Below, piece after piece: positions 27,864-36,805 of a DNA stretch of 64,000 bases. Every line of letters begins with the position of its first letter. Within the stretch, counting starts at the first letter, position 1. The stretch spans positions 63,520-127,519 of the forward strand of contig NZSL01000015.1 of assembly GCA_002696735.1 (NCBI GenBank), given 5' to 3'. The notes under the pieces were generated by a model. It worked only from the letters and a program-made list of their open reading frames with translations, searched no databases and was not told the DNA's origin. The translations under genes and the position numbers were made by a program. Source of the DNA: Methylophaga sp. Its GTDB lineage: Bacteria; Pseudomonadota; Gammaproteobacteria; Nitrosococcales; Methylophagaceae.

Positions 27864-28316
27864 ATGACAACCATTGACTATAAGGCAATGCTGGAAGTGG
27901 CGATCAATGAAGCGCGTCAAGGATTAGCCGAGGGTGGTATTCCTATCGGTGCTGCAGTTTTCAATAAAAATGGCAAGCTACTCGGTGCAGGCCACAATCG
28001 CCGAATTCAGGAAAATGATCCTTCTGTTCATGCCGAGACCGATGCCTTTCGTAAGGCCGGAAGACAAAAGTCCTATCGCGACAAAATCATGGTCACAACA
28101 CTTGCACCCTGTTGGTATTGCAGCGGGCTGGCACGGCAATTCAACTTCGGCACAGTGGTTGTTGGCGAATCCGTAAATTTCGACGGCGGGCTAGATTGGC
28201 TTCGCGAAACTGGCGTAGAGGTCATCGATCTTAACTCGCAGGAATGCATCCAAATGCTCGGCGATTTCATTGCCCAAAACCCAGAAATCTGGAATGAAGA
28301 TATCGGTGAAGATTAG
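27864..28316 (+). CDS. Nucleobase deaminase (cytosine deaminase-like)
   Basis: A 150-residue cytoplasmic zinc deaminase. The catalytic motifs are HAETDAFRKAG (zinc His 56 and proton-shuttle Glu 58) and the second zinc motif PCWYC (Cys 83 and 86). Overall it resembles the small yeast-type cytosine deaminases and the CMP/dCMP/guanine deaminase superfamily. Release of ammonia from a nucleobase would suit the nitrogen theme of the window and the NCS1 permease domain of the kinase, but the substrate is not proven. Start follows GAAGGA. Confidence 0.85.
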   Translation: MTTIDYKAMLEVAINEARQGLAEGGIPIGAAVFNKNGKLLGAGHNRRIQENDPSVHAETDAFRKAGRQKSYRDKIMVTTLAPCWYCSGLARQFNFGTVVVGESVNFDGGLDWLRETGVEVIDLNSQECIQMLGDFIAQNPEIWNEDIGED

Positions 28317-28393
28317 GGGCTGTGTCTTTGATCTTCAATTGATCCCTCAAACTATTCCAATAACAGCGGCAAACAAAAATACTGGAAATTATT

Positions 28394-28852
28394 ATGAAAG
28401 TTGAAACGTTAAGAGATGTTCTTCATTGGACAAGCGAGTTTCATCAACACCTCACAGAATGTTTGAAACGTGGTGCCGATAAAACTGAAAATACGCGAGC
28501 ACAAATGCTTCTTAACTATTTGTCAGAGCATGAAGAAAAGCTCGGACATGCTGTGCACCAATTCGAAGTCACAGGGAATGAACATGCGTTAAATACCTGG
28601 TGCTATGAGTACTTTGATAAAAATCCCATCGTGCAACATCATCATTGTGATGCACCATTTTCTGAACTATCAACCACCGACATTATGCAAGTAATCATTC
28701 ATCAACATCAGCAAATCATTGACCTTTATCGTTACCTGCATGATTGTGCGGATATATCCTCGGCAAAAGAGTTGATGGAAGATCTCAGATCTTTTGAAGA
28801 GCATGAAATTATGGTGATGTCACAGTCAGCTAATCGATTAGAAGATATTTGA
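28394..28852 (+). CDS. Hypothetical helical protein, ferritin-like pattern
   Basis: A 152-residue protein I do not recognise with certainty. It is predicted to be all-helical, with Glu/His pairs spaced as in diiron bundles: TSEFHQHLTECLKRG, LSEHEEKLGHAVHQFE, IIHQHQQIIDLYRYL and FEEHEIMVMS. This suggests a ferritin-like or hemerythrin-like fold, as inference only. The start follows a weak ribosome site. It lies after the deaminase gene and before the converging amt-GGDEF-EAL gene. Confidence 0.65.
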   Translation: MKVETLRDVLHWTSEFHQHLTECLKRGADKTENTRAQMLLNYLSEHEEKLGHAVHQFEVTGNEHALNTWCYEYFDKNPIVQHHHCDAPFSELSTTDIMQVIIHQHQQIIDLYRYLHDCADISSAKELMEDLRSFEEHEIMVMSQSANRLEDI

Positions 28853-29044
28853 GATTGAAACCTTGGAGATAAGGTCGATTGAAAGTTCTCTAAATACAAT
28901 CGTTTCTGATACCTTTGATACGACATCTGGAACGAAAATATCGGCGAGGAATAGAGTTATTTCTTTCAATCAGCTTGATAAAGTATAAAACTAAATTATT
29001 TGGCTAACCCTTTAATCCGGACGCGGATCCCAAATATCCATCAT

Positions 29045-32000
29045 CTAACGCGGCATTACCCGGACGCTCATGAGTGATTCCAATGGCTCTGGTCGTGACA
29101 GATAAAAGCCCTGAACATAATCCACTCCAATTTGACGCAGGATATTCAGTGTTGCGGCGTCTTCAACAAACTCGGCAATGGTCTTTAACCCCATGATATG
29201 GCCGATGTTGTTAATCGAAGCCACCATGGCCTGGTCAATCCGGTTATTGGCTAGCTCTTGAATGAAAATACCGTCAATTTTCAAGTAGTCGACTGGTAAT
29301 TGTTTGAGATAGCCGAATGAAGAGAGGCCACTTCCAAAATCATCCAAAGCAAACTGACAGCCTAGGCGTTTCAGTTCGGTAATGAAGCGAGCGGCATTGG
29401 CTGGATCAGCGATGGCAGCGGTTTCGGTGATTTCAAAGCAAATATTATTGGCCGGTACTTTGCGTTTCGCCAGTTGTTCCTGAATTAACTGCAAGCAGTC
29501 TTCACGACCGATGGAGGCACCGGAAAGGTTAATCGAGCAAAAAACCGGCTGGTTGTTCTGGCGGAGTTGATCGCCCATCCAGGCCAGTGTGTTGCGAATC
29601 ACCCATTGGTCGATTTTGGGCATTAATCCAAAACGTTCGGCGGCTGGAATAAAGGCACCTGGCGGAATGATTTCGCCTTGTGGGCTAATCATACGGGCCA
29701 AGATTTCATAATGCGGCATGGTGTTTTCGCTGTTTTCCAGCGGAACTATCGTTTGATAATAGAGCCGGAAAAGATCTTGATCGAGCGCTTCCTGTAACCG
29801 ACTGGCCCACTGAATTTGCCCTTGATGCTCTTGAGCTTGTATATCATCCGGTTGAAACAGGTGCACCCGGTTACGCCCGCGATCTTTGGCTGCATAACAA
29901 GCGGCATCGGCATGACTCAATACTTCATCCAGGCTGCCACTGGCCTCGGTAATACTGACCAAACCGATACTGACCCCAACGGAAAACACCTGACCTTCCC
30001 AGGAAAAACGAAAAGTAGTGACGGTTTTTCGCAGAGTCTCTGCAATGTCCTGACCTTTTTCAATTGGACAATGACTGAGCAGCACCCCGAATTCATCACC
30101 CCCCAGCCGTGCAAAGGTATCGCTCTGACGCAGTATGGGTTTAAGCAGACTTGAGAGTTGCTTCAACAGAACATCACCGGCTCTATGTCCACAGGTGTCA
30201 TTCACCAATTTGAACTGATCTAAATCCAGATAGCAGAGCAGGTGCTCCGCTTTATCCTGATGGGCTTCATTGATCAGCGATTCCAAACGCTTTTCAAATT
30301 CACGTCGATTGATGAGGCCAGTCAGAGTATCGTGCACCGCCTGAAAGCTCAGCATCTTTTGCAAACGACTGTTTTGAGTAATGTCCTGAAGTGCTACCAC
30401 CCAACCTATATTTTGACGGTTGGTATCAAGTAAGGGCGCACAGTTAAGTTGGATTTCAAACTCATCACCTTGCTTGTTTTTCAGTAGAAACAGACGTTTT
30501 TGGCGGGTGTTAGGCGATTTAACGGAGTAGTCCTGACACAATGTCGTGATGTTAATTTGAGTGGCTTCACTGTCTTCAATCAGAATAATCTCGTCAATCG
30601 GTTTACCGAATGCCTCTTCAGATGTCTGTCCCAGTAGTTCACTGGCCATCGGATTAAGATAGACGATGTTATACGCTGCATCACAGGTAACAACTGCTTC
30701 CGTGATGGCTTCCAGTGTGACTTGTGCCAGCTCAGAGTGCCGATGCAGACGAGCCTCCATCTTTTTTCTTTCGCTGATATCCCTCAGCATGGCGCTGTAT
30801 TGCACGCCCTCCTCGGTTGGGCTGGCGGTGGTGGTGACTTCCAGTGTAAAAGGGCTGCCCTTACTGTGTCGGGCAATGATTTCATAAGGCCCCGGTTGTT
30901 GACTGCTGGCCAGGGTGACGAATAAATGCTCCGGGGTTGTGCCCGAAAAAGTTTGTTGGTTTTGTTCATGGAGTAAAACATCAGTTGGCTGCCCCACCAA
31001 CTGGTGAGCAGGAAGGCCGAACATAATTTCCACGCCTGGATTGGCGCTGGTCACAATCCCCTGGCTGGAGAAGGTAATCACCCCGTCACGCATATCACGC
31101 ACAATCAAGCGGGTGCGTGTCACCATACGGTTCAGGTTAGCAATCACCCGGTTGTACTGGGATGCAATCTGGCCAACTTCGGTAAAAGGCTCAACCGGTA
31201 CCCGCTGCTTCAGATCACCTCTACGTTCTTGCGTTTGCATGGCTGAAAGCAAATCAGTCAGTTCGGTTTTCGCGCCATGTTCTGACACATTCAGCCCCTG
31301 CTGCTCGGCTTCGATGCTGACGCGCAATGGTATGAAACGATTCAACAGATAGAGGAAGGTGATTGTCAGCGGAAAAATAAACAGGGCACAGGCAAATATG
31401 CCAAGTAATTGCACCTGCAGTTGGTCAAAGCGGCTTAAGCCGGTATCAAGCAGTTGCAAATCACCGAAAAGTGCAACGGCCAGTGTGCCCCAGATTCCGG
31501 CGACTAAGTGTACTGGCACCGCCGAAATGGCATCATCAAGCTGCAGTCGGTGCATCTGTTTTTCAGCCAGAAACATCACCAGCGCGCCAAGGCTTCCAAT
31601 CACCGCCGCTTGTGGTGTTGAAACTACATGACAACCTGCGGTAATAGCGACTAGTCCGGCCAGGGTGCCATTAATGGTGAGCGAGGTGGTCTGGCTATTA
31701 TCCTGTTGTGTTTTTGAAAGCAGGATCGCCGTGATTCCTCCAGCAGCGGCTGCAATGATGGTGTTGACGATGATGCCGGCAATAGTCGTGGTAAAAGCCA
31801 GTGTACTGCCACCGTTAAAGCCAATCCAACCGATCATGAAGAACAGCATGCCAAGAATCGCCAACGGCAGGTTGCTTCCTGGGATGTTTTGTACTTTGCC
31901 TCGAATGAAACGTCCGGTACGTGGGCCGATAACAATCACGGCGGCCAGTGCTACCCAGCCACCCACACTGTGTACTACGGTGCTGCCGGCAAAATCGGTG

Positions 32001-32470
32001 AACCCCATGGCTTCCAACCAACCAGGAGATTCATTAACGGCGCTGCTCCAGACCCAGTGACCAAACACCGGGTAGAGCAGTAGACTGATTAATGCGGTGA
32101 TGATGATGTAAACCACAAAGCGACTGCGTTCAGCGATAGCACCAGAGACAATCGTGGCGGCTGTGGCACAAAAGGTTAATTGGAAAAAGAAAAAACTGGC
32201 GTGCCAGAATTCATCTCTGGAAAAATCAGCAAGAAACCAGTGAGTATCGAGTTTCATGCCTTCATGGGCACCAAACATGATGCCAAAACCAAACAGCCAG
32301 AAGAGCATGGCGGTAACGATCAAATCAAAGGCGTTTTTAAGCGCTACGTTAATCGCATTTTTACTTCGGGTAAGCCCAGATTCCAGACACAGGAATCCAC
32401 CCTGCATAATCAGAACCAGCATCGCTGCAATTAAAATCCACAAAGCATCCAGCGCACTCATATCAGGCAT
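29045..32470 (-). CDS. Ammonium transporter (Amt) domain fused to PAS-PAS-GGDEF-EAL
   Basis: A 1141-residue membrane protein. Residues 1-385 are an Amt/Rh channel with about 11 helices. Both pore histidines are kept: His 167 (GSTVVHSVGG) and His 321 (AVPVHLVAGIWG). Residues ~385-455 look like a HAMP-like linker. Two PAS domains follow (~455-570 and ~575-700). GGDEF is intact at 790-794 (RLGGDEFGV), and EAL at ~922 reads EIL with the catalytic Glu, plus FEITET and LDDFGSGLSS. It is therefore probably an ammonium sensor that sets c-di-GMP level; transport is not excluded. Upstream lies a sigma-54-like promoter, and glnN is the neighbouring gene. Amt fusions to kinase and GGDEF outputs are known in other bacteria; the full four-module form is less usual. 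Confidence 0.93.
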   Translation of the reverse strand: MPDMSALDALWILIAAMLVLIMQGGFLCLESGLTRSKNAINVALKNAFDLIVTAMLFWLFGFGIMFGAHEGMKLDTHWFLADFSRDEFWHASFFFFQLTFCATAATIVSGAIAERSRFVVYIIITALISLLLYPVFGHWVWSSAVNESPGWLEAMGFTDFAGSTVVHSVGGWVALAAVIVIGPRTGRFIRGKVQNIPGSNLPLAILGMLFFMIGWIGFNGGSTLAFTTTIAGIIVNTIIAAAAGGITAILLSKTQQDNSQTTSLTINGTLAGLVAITAGCHVVSTPQAAVIGSLGALVMFLAEKQMHRLQLDDAISAVPVHLVAGIWGTLAVALFGDLQLLDTGLSRFDQLQVQLLGIFACALFIFPLTITFLYLLNRFIPLRVSIEAEQQGLNVSEHGAKTELTDLLSAMQTQERRGDLKQRVPVEPFTEVGQIASQYNRVIANLNRMVTRTRLIVRDMRDGVITFSSQGIVTSANPGVEIMFGLPAHQLVGQPTDVLLHEQNQQTFSGTTPEHLFVTLASSQQPGPYEIIARHSKGSPFTLEVTTTASPTEEGVQYSAMLRDISERKKMEARLHRHSELAQVTLEAITEAVVTCDAAYNIVYLNPMASELLGQTSEEAFGKPIDEIILIEDSEATQINITTLCQDYSVKSPNTRQKRLFLLKNKQGDEFEIQLNCAPLLDTNRQNIGWVVALQDITQNSRLQKMLSFQAVHDTLTGLINRREFEKRLESLINEAHQDKAEHLLCYLDLDQFKLVNDTCGHRAGDVLLKQLSSLLKPILRQSDTFARLGGDEFGVLLSHCPIEKGQDIAETLRKTVTTFRFSWEGQVFSVGVSIGLVSITEASGSLDEVLSHADAACYAAKDRGRNRVHLFQPDDIQAQEHQGQIQWASRLQEALDQDLFRLYYQTIVPLENSENTMPHYEILARMISPQGEIIPPGAFIPAAERFGLMPKIDQWVIRNTLAWMGDQLRQNNQPVFCSINLSGASIGREDCLQLIQEQLAKRKVPANNICFEITETAAIADPANAARFITELKRLGCQFALDDFGSGLSSFGYLKQLPVDYLKIDGIFIQELANNRIDQAMVASINNIGHIMGLKTIAEFVEDAATLNILRQIGVDYVQGFYLSRPEPLESLMSVRVMPR

Positions 32471-32494
32471 TATCAGTCTCCGAAGATAAAGTCA

Positions 32495-32509
32495 GCACTC
32501 TATCGGTGC
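32495..32509. promoter_or_regulatory. NtrC-like dyad in the amt-GGDEF-EAL leader
   Basis: GCACTCTATCGGTGC fits the enterobacterial NtrC dyad pattern GCAC-N7-GTGC exactly. It lies 25 bp upstream of the start codon and downstream of the predicted sigma-54 promoter (32578-32593). That is an unusual position for an enhancer, although one that can work by looping. It could instead limit expression. Seen by eye only. Confidence 0.4.
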
Positions 32510-32577
32510 GAGAGCCTGGCAGTTATTGACACAATAGCGCCAGCCCGCGCCATATCGAGCGTTGTGACTTCTCAAGG

Positions 32578-32593
32578 AGCAGAAATTGTGCCA
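32578..32593 (-). promoter_or_regulatory. Sigma-54-like promoter of amt-GGDEF-EAL
   Basis: Read on the minus strand the sequence is TGGCACAATTTCTGCT. It matches the -24/-12 consensus TGGCAC-N5-TTGCW with the essential GG and GC at the correct 10-bp spacing; only two positions differ. Transcription would start near 32566, giving a leader of about 95 nt. This fits nitrogen control of an ammonium-sensing protein. Confidence 0.55.
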
Positions 32594-32655
32594 TTTCAGC
32601 TAACATTGATTGCAGTGGAAAGGAAAACGATTTAAACGAGGGATCATGACAAACA

Positions 32656-32687
32656 AAAGGGCCAGAGAAAATTCTCTGGCCCTTTTT
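32656..32687. terminator. Terminator downstream of glnN
   Basis: A near-perfect inverted repeat (aaagggccagagaa / ttctctggccctttt) has T-runs on both sides, so it can end transcription in both directions. It lies 26 bp after the glnN stop on the minus strand and isolates glnN from the amt-GGDEF-EAL promoter. Confidence 0.85.
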
Positions 32688-32712
32688 TATTACTTATAAC
32701 CTAGATTGCGGT

Positions 32713-34887
32713 TTATTTGATAAACAACATCTCACGGTATTTCGGCAGTGGCCATAAATCATCGGCTACTTCCGTTTCCAATGCATCAACATGGGCACGG
32801 ACTTTATCCATCAGGGTATGGATATCATTCGCGCAGTAGTTCATATGTGCTTCGATTGAGTCAAAGTCATGTTTGGTTATGGCTTTGGACAGTTCAGCTA
32901 CCGCAGCGATCATGGCATTGGTTTCGTTGGCGATTGAGCTGGCAATCGAGTTGTCCATTTCAATGCCCAGATCAGACATACCTGAACAGGTCATCGATAA
33001 TTCGCCCAGATATTGTGTAGCTGCCGGGTAAATCATGGTTTTGGCCATTTCGATAACCAGTTTGGCTTCGACTTCAATCGATAAAATGTACTGCTCGGCA
33101 TAGACTTCAAAGCGGCTTTCCAGCTCGACCGGTGAAAACACATTGGTCCGCTTGAACAGCTCGCGGATTGACTCATCACGCAGGTATGGAAGCGCATCAG
33201 CTGAGGTCGGCAGGTTTTTCAAACCACGTTCCTCAACCGCCATTCTATGCCATTCAGCAGAATAGCCATCGCCACCGAACACTACATTGCCATTCTCTTC
33301 CATCAATGTTTTCAATACAGCTAAAACGGCAGTGGTTCGTGATTCCGTTTTCGCCAGTTCGCTTTCCAGTTTTTCAGCAATCCAATCTAATGAATCAGCC
33401 AGAATAGTGTTCATCGCCACTAATGGGCCGGATACCGATTGTGATGAACCGACAGCACGGAATTCAAAACGGTTACCGGTGAAGGCAAACGGAGAAGTAC
33501 GGTTACGGTCACCCGGATCACGTTCGAATTTAAGGATTTGAGACAGACCCAGATCCATTTCGCCGCCTTGTTTTGATGAGGCGATATTGCCGTCTTTAAT
33601 ATCCTGGAAGACTTTTTCCAACTGGTCACCCAGATACACAGACAGGATTGCCGGAGGGGCTTCATTGGCACCCAAACGGTGGTCATTGGAAGCTGAGGCG
33701 ATAACTGCACGCATTAGCGGGCCGTATTTATTGACGCCACGAATAACCGCACCACAGAACAACAGGAAGTTGAGGTTATCGTGTGGAGTACTGCCTGGAT
33801 CAAGCAAGTTGCCTTGTGTGGCATTACCGACAGACCAGTTGACGTGTTTGCCTGAACCATTCACACCCGCGAACGGTTTTTCATGTAACAGGCACATAAA
33901 ACCATGTTTTTTTGCCGTGCTTTTCATCAGTGTCATCATCAACTGCTGATGGTCGGCAGCGATGTTGGCAGATTCATAATACGGTGCGATTTCGAACTGG
34001 CCAGGAGCCACTTCGTTGTGATGAGTTTTGGCAGGAATGCCCAGACGATACAACTGGTCTTCAAAATCCTGCATAAAGATTTGCACACGCTCAGGAATCG
34101 CACCGAAGTAATGATCATCAAATTGCTGACCTTTGGCAGGCGAGGCACCAAATAGAGTACGACCGGCTAACAATAAGTCTGGACGGGCATTGGCAAAGTT
34201 GATGTCAATCAGGAAGTATTCCTGTTCAGCGCCACAGCTTGAGCTCAGTGGGGCAATTTCTTCTTCCCCCATTAATGACAGTACTTTGCGAGCGGCTTTA
34301 TCCATGGCTGCATTGGAGCGCAGTAACGGGATTTTTTTATCCAGCGCTTCACCGGTCCATGACATAAACACGCTTGGAATCATCAGCGTTGAACCATTTT
34401 CGGTATGCATGATGAACGCAGGGCTGGTTGGATCCCAGGCGGTATAACCACGTGCAGCATTGGTCATACGCAAGCTGCCGTTAGGGAATGATGAACCGTC
34501 CGGCTCACCTTTAATCAACAAGCTGCCCGAGAATTCGGTAATCGCATTACCTTCAGAGTTGGTCACAATAAAACCGTCATGTTTTTCAGCGGTAATATTA
34601 GTCATTGGATAGAAAAGATGTGAAAAGAACTTAACGCCTTTGGATAACGCCCAGCTCTTCATCGCTGCTGCCACAACATCCGCCACCGCCGGTGCAAGTG
34701 GTGCGCCGGTTTGTACTGTTTGTTTAACCGCTTTGAATGCCGATTTATTCAAAGCCTGTTCCATGGTTTCCAGGTTGAATACATCCGTTGCCCAAATCTT
34801 ATCTAAGGATTCAGGTGTTTTGACTGCGATTTTTTCGCGGTTGGTGATTTGTGAAATGGCTGTCAGGCGCGTTTCGTTTCCACTCAT
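32713..34887 (-). CDS. glnN: Glutamine synthetase type III
   Basis: A 724-residue GSIII that makes glutamine from glutamate, ammonia and ATP. Its length (~700-730) and sequence separate it from the ~470-residue GlnA. Typical GSIII blocks are LRMTNAARGYTAWDPTSPAF, CGAEQEYFLID near residue 220, KTHHNEVAPGQFEIAPYYESAN near 290, NGSGKHVNWSVG near 352 and FEFRAVGSSQSVSGP near 470. The start has an AGGAT-like site. The gene has its own terminator and a 700-bp upstream region with sigma-54 and NtrC motifs. It would assimilate ammonia released by formamidase, urease and methylamine dehydrogenase. Confidence 0.97.
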   Translation of the reverse strand: MSGNETRLTAISQITNREKIAVKTPESLDKIWATDVFNLETMEQALNKSAFKAVKQTVQTGAPLAPAVADVVAAAMKSWALSKGVKFFSHLFYPMTNITAEKHDGFIVTNSEGNAITEFSGSLLIKGEPDGSSFPNGSLRMTNAARGYTAWDPTSPAFIMHTENGSTLMIPSVFMSWTGEALDKKIPLLRSNAAMDKAARKVLSLMGEEEIAPLSSSCGAEQEYFLIDINFANARPDLLLAGRTLFGASPAKGQQFDDHYFGAIPERVQIFMQDFEDQLYRLGIPAKTHHNEVAPGQFEIAPYYESANIAADHQQLMMTLMKSTAKKHGFMCLLHEKPFAGVNGSGKHVNWSVGNATQGNLLDPGSTPHDNLNFLLFCGAVIRGVNKYGPLMRAVIASASNDHRLGANEAPPAILSVYLGDQLEKVFQDIKDGNIASSKQGGEMDLGLSQILKFERDPGDRNRTSPFAFTGNRFEFRAVGSSQSVSGPLVAMNTILADSLDWIAEKLESELAKTESRTTAVLAVLKTLMEENGNVVFGGDGYSAEWHRMAVEERGLKNLPTSADALPYLRDESIRELFKRTNVFSPVELESRFEVYAEQYILSIEVEAKLVIEMAKTMIYPAATQYLGELSMTCSGMSDLGIEMDNSIASSIANETNAMIAAVAELSKAITKHDFDSIEAHMNYCANDIHTLMDKVRAHVDALETEVADDLWPLPKYREMLFIK

Positions 34888-35035
34888 TTAATTATCCTTT
34901 TTGCGATGTTTGTTTAATTCGTGTTGTAGTTATTCGACATGGTAGTAAGAAGCTTAACCCTGTAAAAATTGATCATGAGTAGAACGGCGAAACAGAACAC
35001 GACCATTAAGTTCTTTTTATCCAATCACAGTCATA

Positions 35036-35051
35036 AGCAATAAGCAGTCCA
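35036..35051 (-). promoter_or_regulatory. Sigma-54-like promoter of glnN
   Basis: On the minus strand the sequence is TGGACTGCTTATTGCT. The GG and GC dinucleotides have the correct spacing, and the -12 element TTGCT is perfect; the -24 part (TGGAC) is weaker. The predicted start lies near 35025, about 140 nt before the glnN ATG. The NtrC-like site at 35168-35182 is centred about 150 bp upstream, the arrangement known for enterobacterial glnA. Confidence 0.45.
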
Positions 35052-35167
35052 ATTATCATAGAAAACGTAATATTCAGCAAAACAAGAATAGGCCTGAGGC
35101 ACTGATTTTTTAAGGATGCAGAGAGGGTCAGGATTGAGTCTTACTGCGAGCGAAGAAGGTGCGGGCA

Positions 35168-35182
35168 GCACCAAAATGGGGC
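35168..35182. promoter_or_regulatory. NtrC-like binding site upstream of glnN
   Basis: GCACCAAAATGGGGC differs at a single base from the strong NtrC dyad GCACCAAAATGGTGC. It sits at about -150 relative to the predicted glnN start. No second equally good site was seen nearby; TGCGCAATATTATGGCG (35190-35206) is a weak candidate. Confidence 0.5.
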
Positions 35183-35432
35183 ATAAATATTGCGCAATAT
35201 TATGGCGAGAAAAAGGCAATTTGGCGCTACATTTTGTAGTAGCTGTTAGTTATTTTTTGCTTTCATTGATAAGTCAGTGATTCGTTACAATCAAACCCTT
35301 GGTTTTTCGTCTGGCTGATATCGTTTTTTTAAATATTAGATGTGATTCACGGTTTCTGAAACGAATTAGGCGGATAACTAATCTCAACAGAAGATCCTTC
35401 TGGTAGTTGACGTTGTCTCTCTCGTTGTTTTT

Positions 35433-35457
35433 GTCAGGCTTATGCCTGACTTTTTTT
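35433..35457 (+). terminator. Orphan terminator; possible small RNA upstream
   Basis: GTCAGGC-TTAT-GCCTGAC followed by seven T is a canonical Rho-independent terminator on the plus strand, but no plus-strand gene ends before it. The 600 bp upstream hold only the divergent glnN promoter region. It may end a small RNA starting somewhere between about 35290 and 35350, or act on a leader of the alcohol dehydrogenase gene, whose ATG is 165 bp further on. I found no known RNA family here. Confidence 0.6.
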
Positions 35458-35516
35458 ATCTAGCCACATAAATTTATTGCAGTGCTTAAGTTACGGCAAA
35501 ACAAGTTGTGCCTTAA

Positions 35517-35530
35517 ATGATCTGGGTCAA
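35517..35530. promoter_or_regulatory. Possible FNR/ANR box upstream of alcohol dehydrogenase
   Basis: ATGATCTGGGTCAA differs at one base from TTGAT-N4-GTCAA. A TTTTAT box about 40 bp downstream could be the -10, which would put the site near -45. This would mean control of the dehydrogenase by oxygen. Weak, eye-based evidence. Confidence 0.3.
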
Positions 35531-35621
35531 TGACATAAAATCCCAAAAGACCTAATCTGGTTTTATCGCTCCCGCTTTTACAGCTATGGGAACATCTCAG
35601 ACAATTATGAGGAGTCGCGTT

Positions 35622-36698
35622 ATGGCAACTATGATGAAAGCAGCTATTTTTATTGAGCCAGGCCGCATCGAGATTGATGATAAACCCATTCCCGACATTG
35701 GCGATAATGATGCATTAATCAAAATTTCCACAACCACCATCTGTGGCACGGATGTGCATATTCTTAAAGGTGAATATCCCGTTGAAAAAGGCCTGACGAT
35801 TGGCCATGAACCCGTCGGGGTGATTGAAAAGCTGGGCAAAAATGTTCAGGGCTACCATGAAGGGCAACGGGTGATAGCCGGTGCAATCTGTCCCAGTTAT
35901 ACCTCCTATGCCTGTCAGGATGGCTGTTCGGCACAAGATGGTGGAGCACACTCTCATGGATATAAACCTATGGGTGGCTGGCGGTTTGGCAACACCATTG
36001 ATGGGGCACAGGCCGAATATCTTCTGGTGCCGGATGCGCAGGCGAATTTATCCCCTGTGCCAGAAAATTTAACCGACGAACAGGTCCTGATGTGTCCCGA
36101 TATTATGTCCACCGGTTTTGCCGGTGCTGAATCAGGCAATATTAAAATTGGGGACATTGTGGCGGTATTTGCTCAAGGTCCGATTGGCTTGTGTGCCACA
36201 GCCGGGGCGCGATTAAAGGGTGCCAGTTTTATCATTGCGGTAGATGGGGTGGATGAACGTCTGGCGATCTCCAAACAAATGGGCGCAGATGTGACACTGG
36301 ATTATCGAAAAGATGATGTGGTTGCCGAAATACTGAAACTGACCGGTGGACGTGGTGTCGATGTCGCCATTGAAGCCCTTGGACAACAAAGCACTTTTGA
36401 AGCCGCGTTGCGTGTCCTGAAACCCGGCGGAACATTATCAAGTCTTGGCGTGTATTCATCCGATCTGACCATTCCTCTCGATGCGTTTGCCGCAGGATTG
36501 GGCGACCACAAAATCGTTACCTCACTATGCCCCGGCGGTAAGGAACGTATGCGTCGTTTGATGGATGTTATTTCGCACGGCAGACTGGATTTAAGCCCCA
36601 TGGTGACCCACCGGTTCAAACTGGAAAACATCACCGAAGCCTATGATTTGTTTTCTCATCAACGCGATGGGGTATTGAAGGTGGCTATCGAGATCTGA
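35622..36698 (+). CDS. Zinc-dependent alcohol dehydrogenase (MDR family)
   Basis: A 358-residue NAD(P)-dependent dehydrogenase. Catalytic zinc ligands are visible in TTICGTDVHIL (Cys 41) and GLTIGHEPVG (His 62, Glu 63), and the nucleotide-binding region has VFAQGPIGLCATAGARLKGA. The segment AICPSYTSYACQDGCSAQ shows only a partial structural-zinc lobe, as in the isopropanol dehydrogenase-like group. The frame is open from 35586, but the ATG at 35622 has GAGGAG nine bases upstream and gives the family start. It may oxidise or reduce short-chain alcohols or aldehydes; the substrate is not known. pqqA lies 107 bp downstream. Confidence 0.9.
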   Translation: MATMMKAAIFIEPGRIEIDDKPIPDIGDNDALIKISTTTICGTDVHILKGEYPVEKGLTIGHEPVGVIEKLGKNVQGYHEGQRVIAGAICPSYTSYACQDGCSAQDGGAHSHGYKPMGGWRFGNTIDGAQAEYLLVPDAQANLSPVPENLTDEQVLMCPDIMSTGFAGAESGNIKIGDIVAVFAQGPIGLCATAGARLKGASFIIAVDGVDERLAISKQMGADVTLDYRKDDVVAEILKLTGGRGVDVAIEALGQQSTFEAALRVLKPGGTLSSLGVYSSDLTIPLDAFAAGLGDHKIVTSLCPGGKERMRRLMDVISHGRLDLSPMVTHRFKLENITEAYDLFSHQRDGVLKVAIEI

Positions 36699-36805
36699 CC
36701 AGCAAAATCCTGAGTCCCAACAAGCAATTCACCTTATGGCTATTTTTTGTGACAGCGTAATATATGAACTGTAAAACAAACAAAACAACCAACGAGGTGA
36801 TTATC

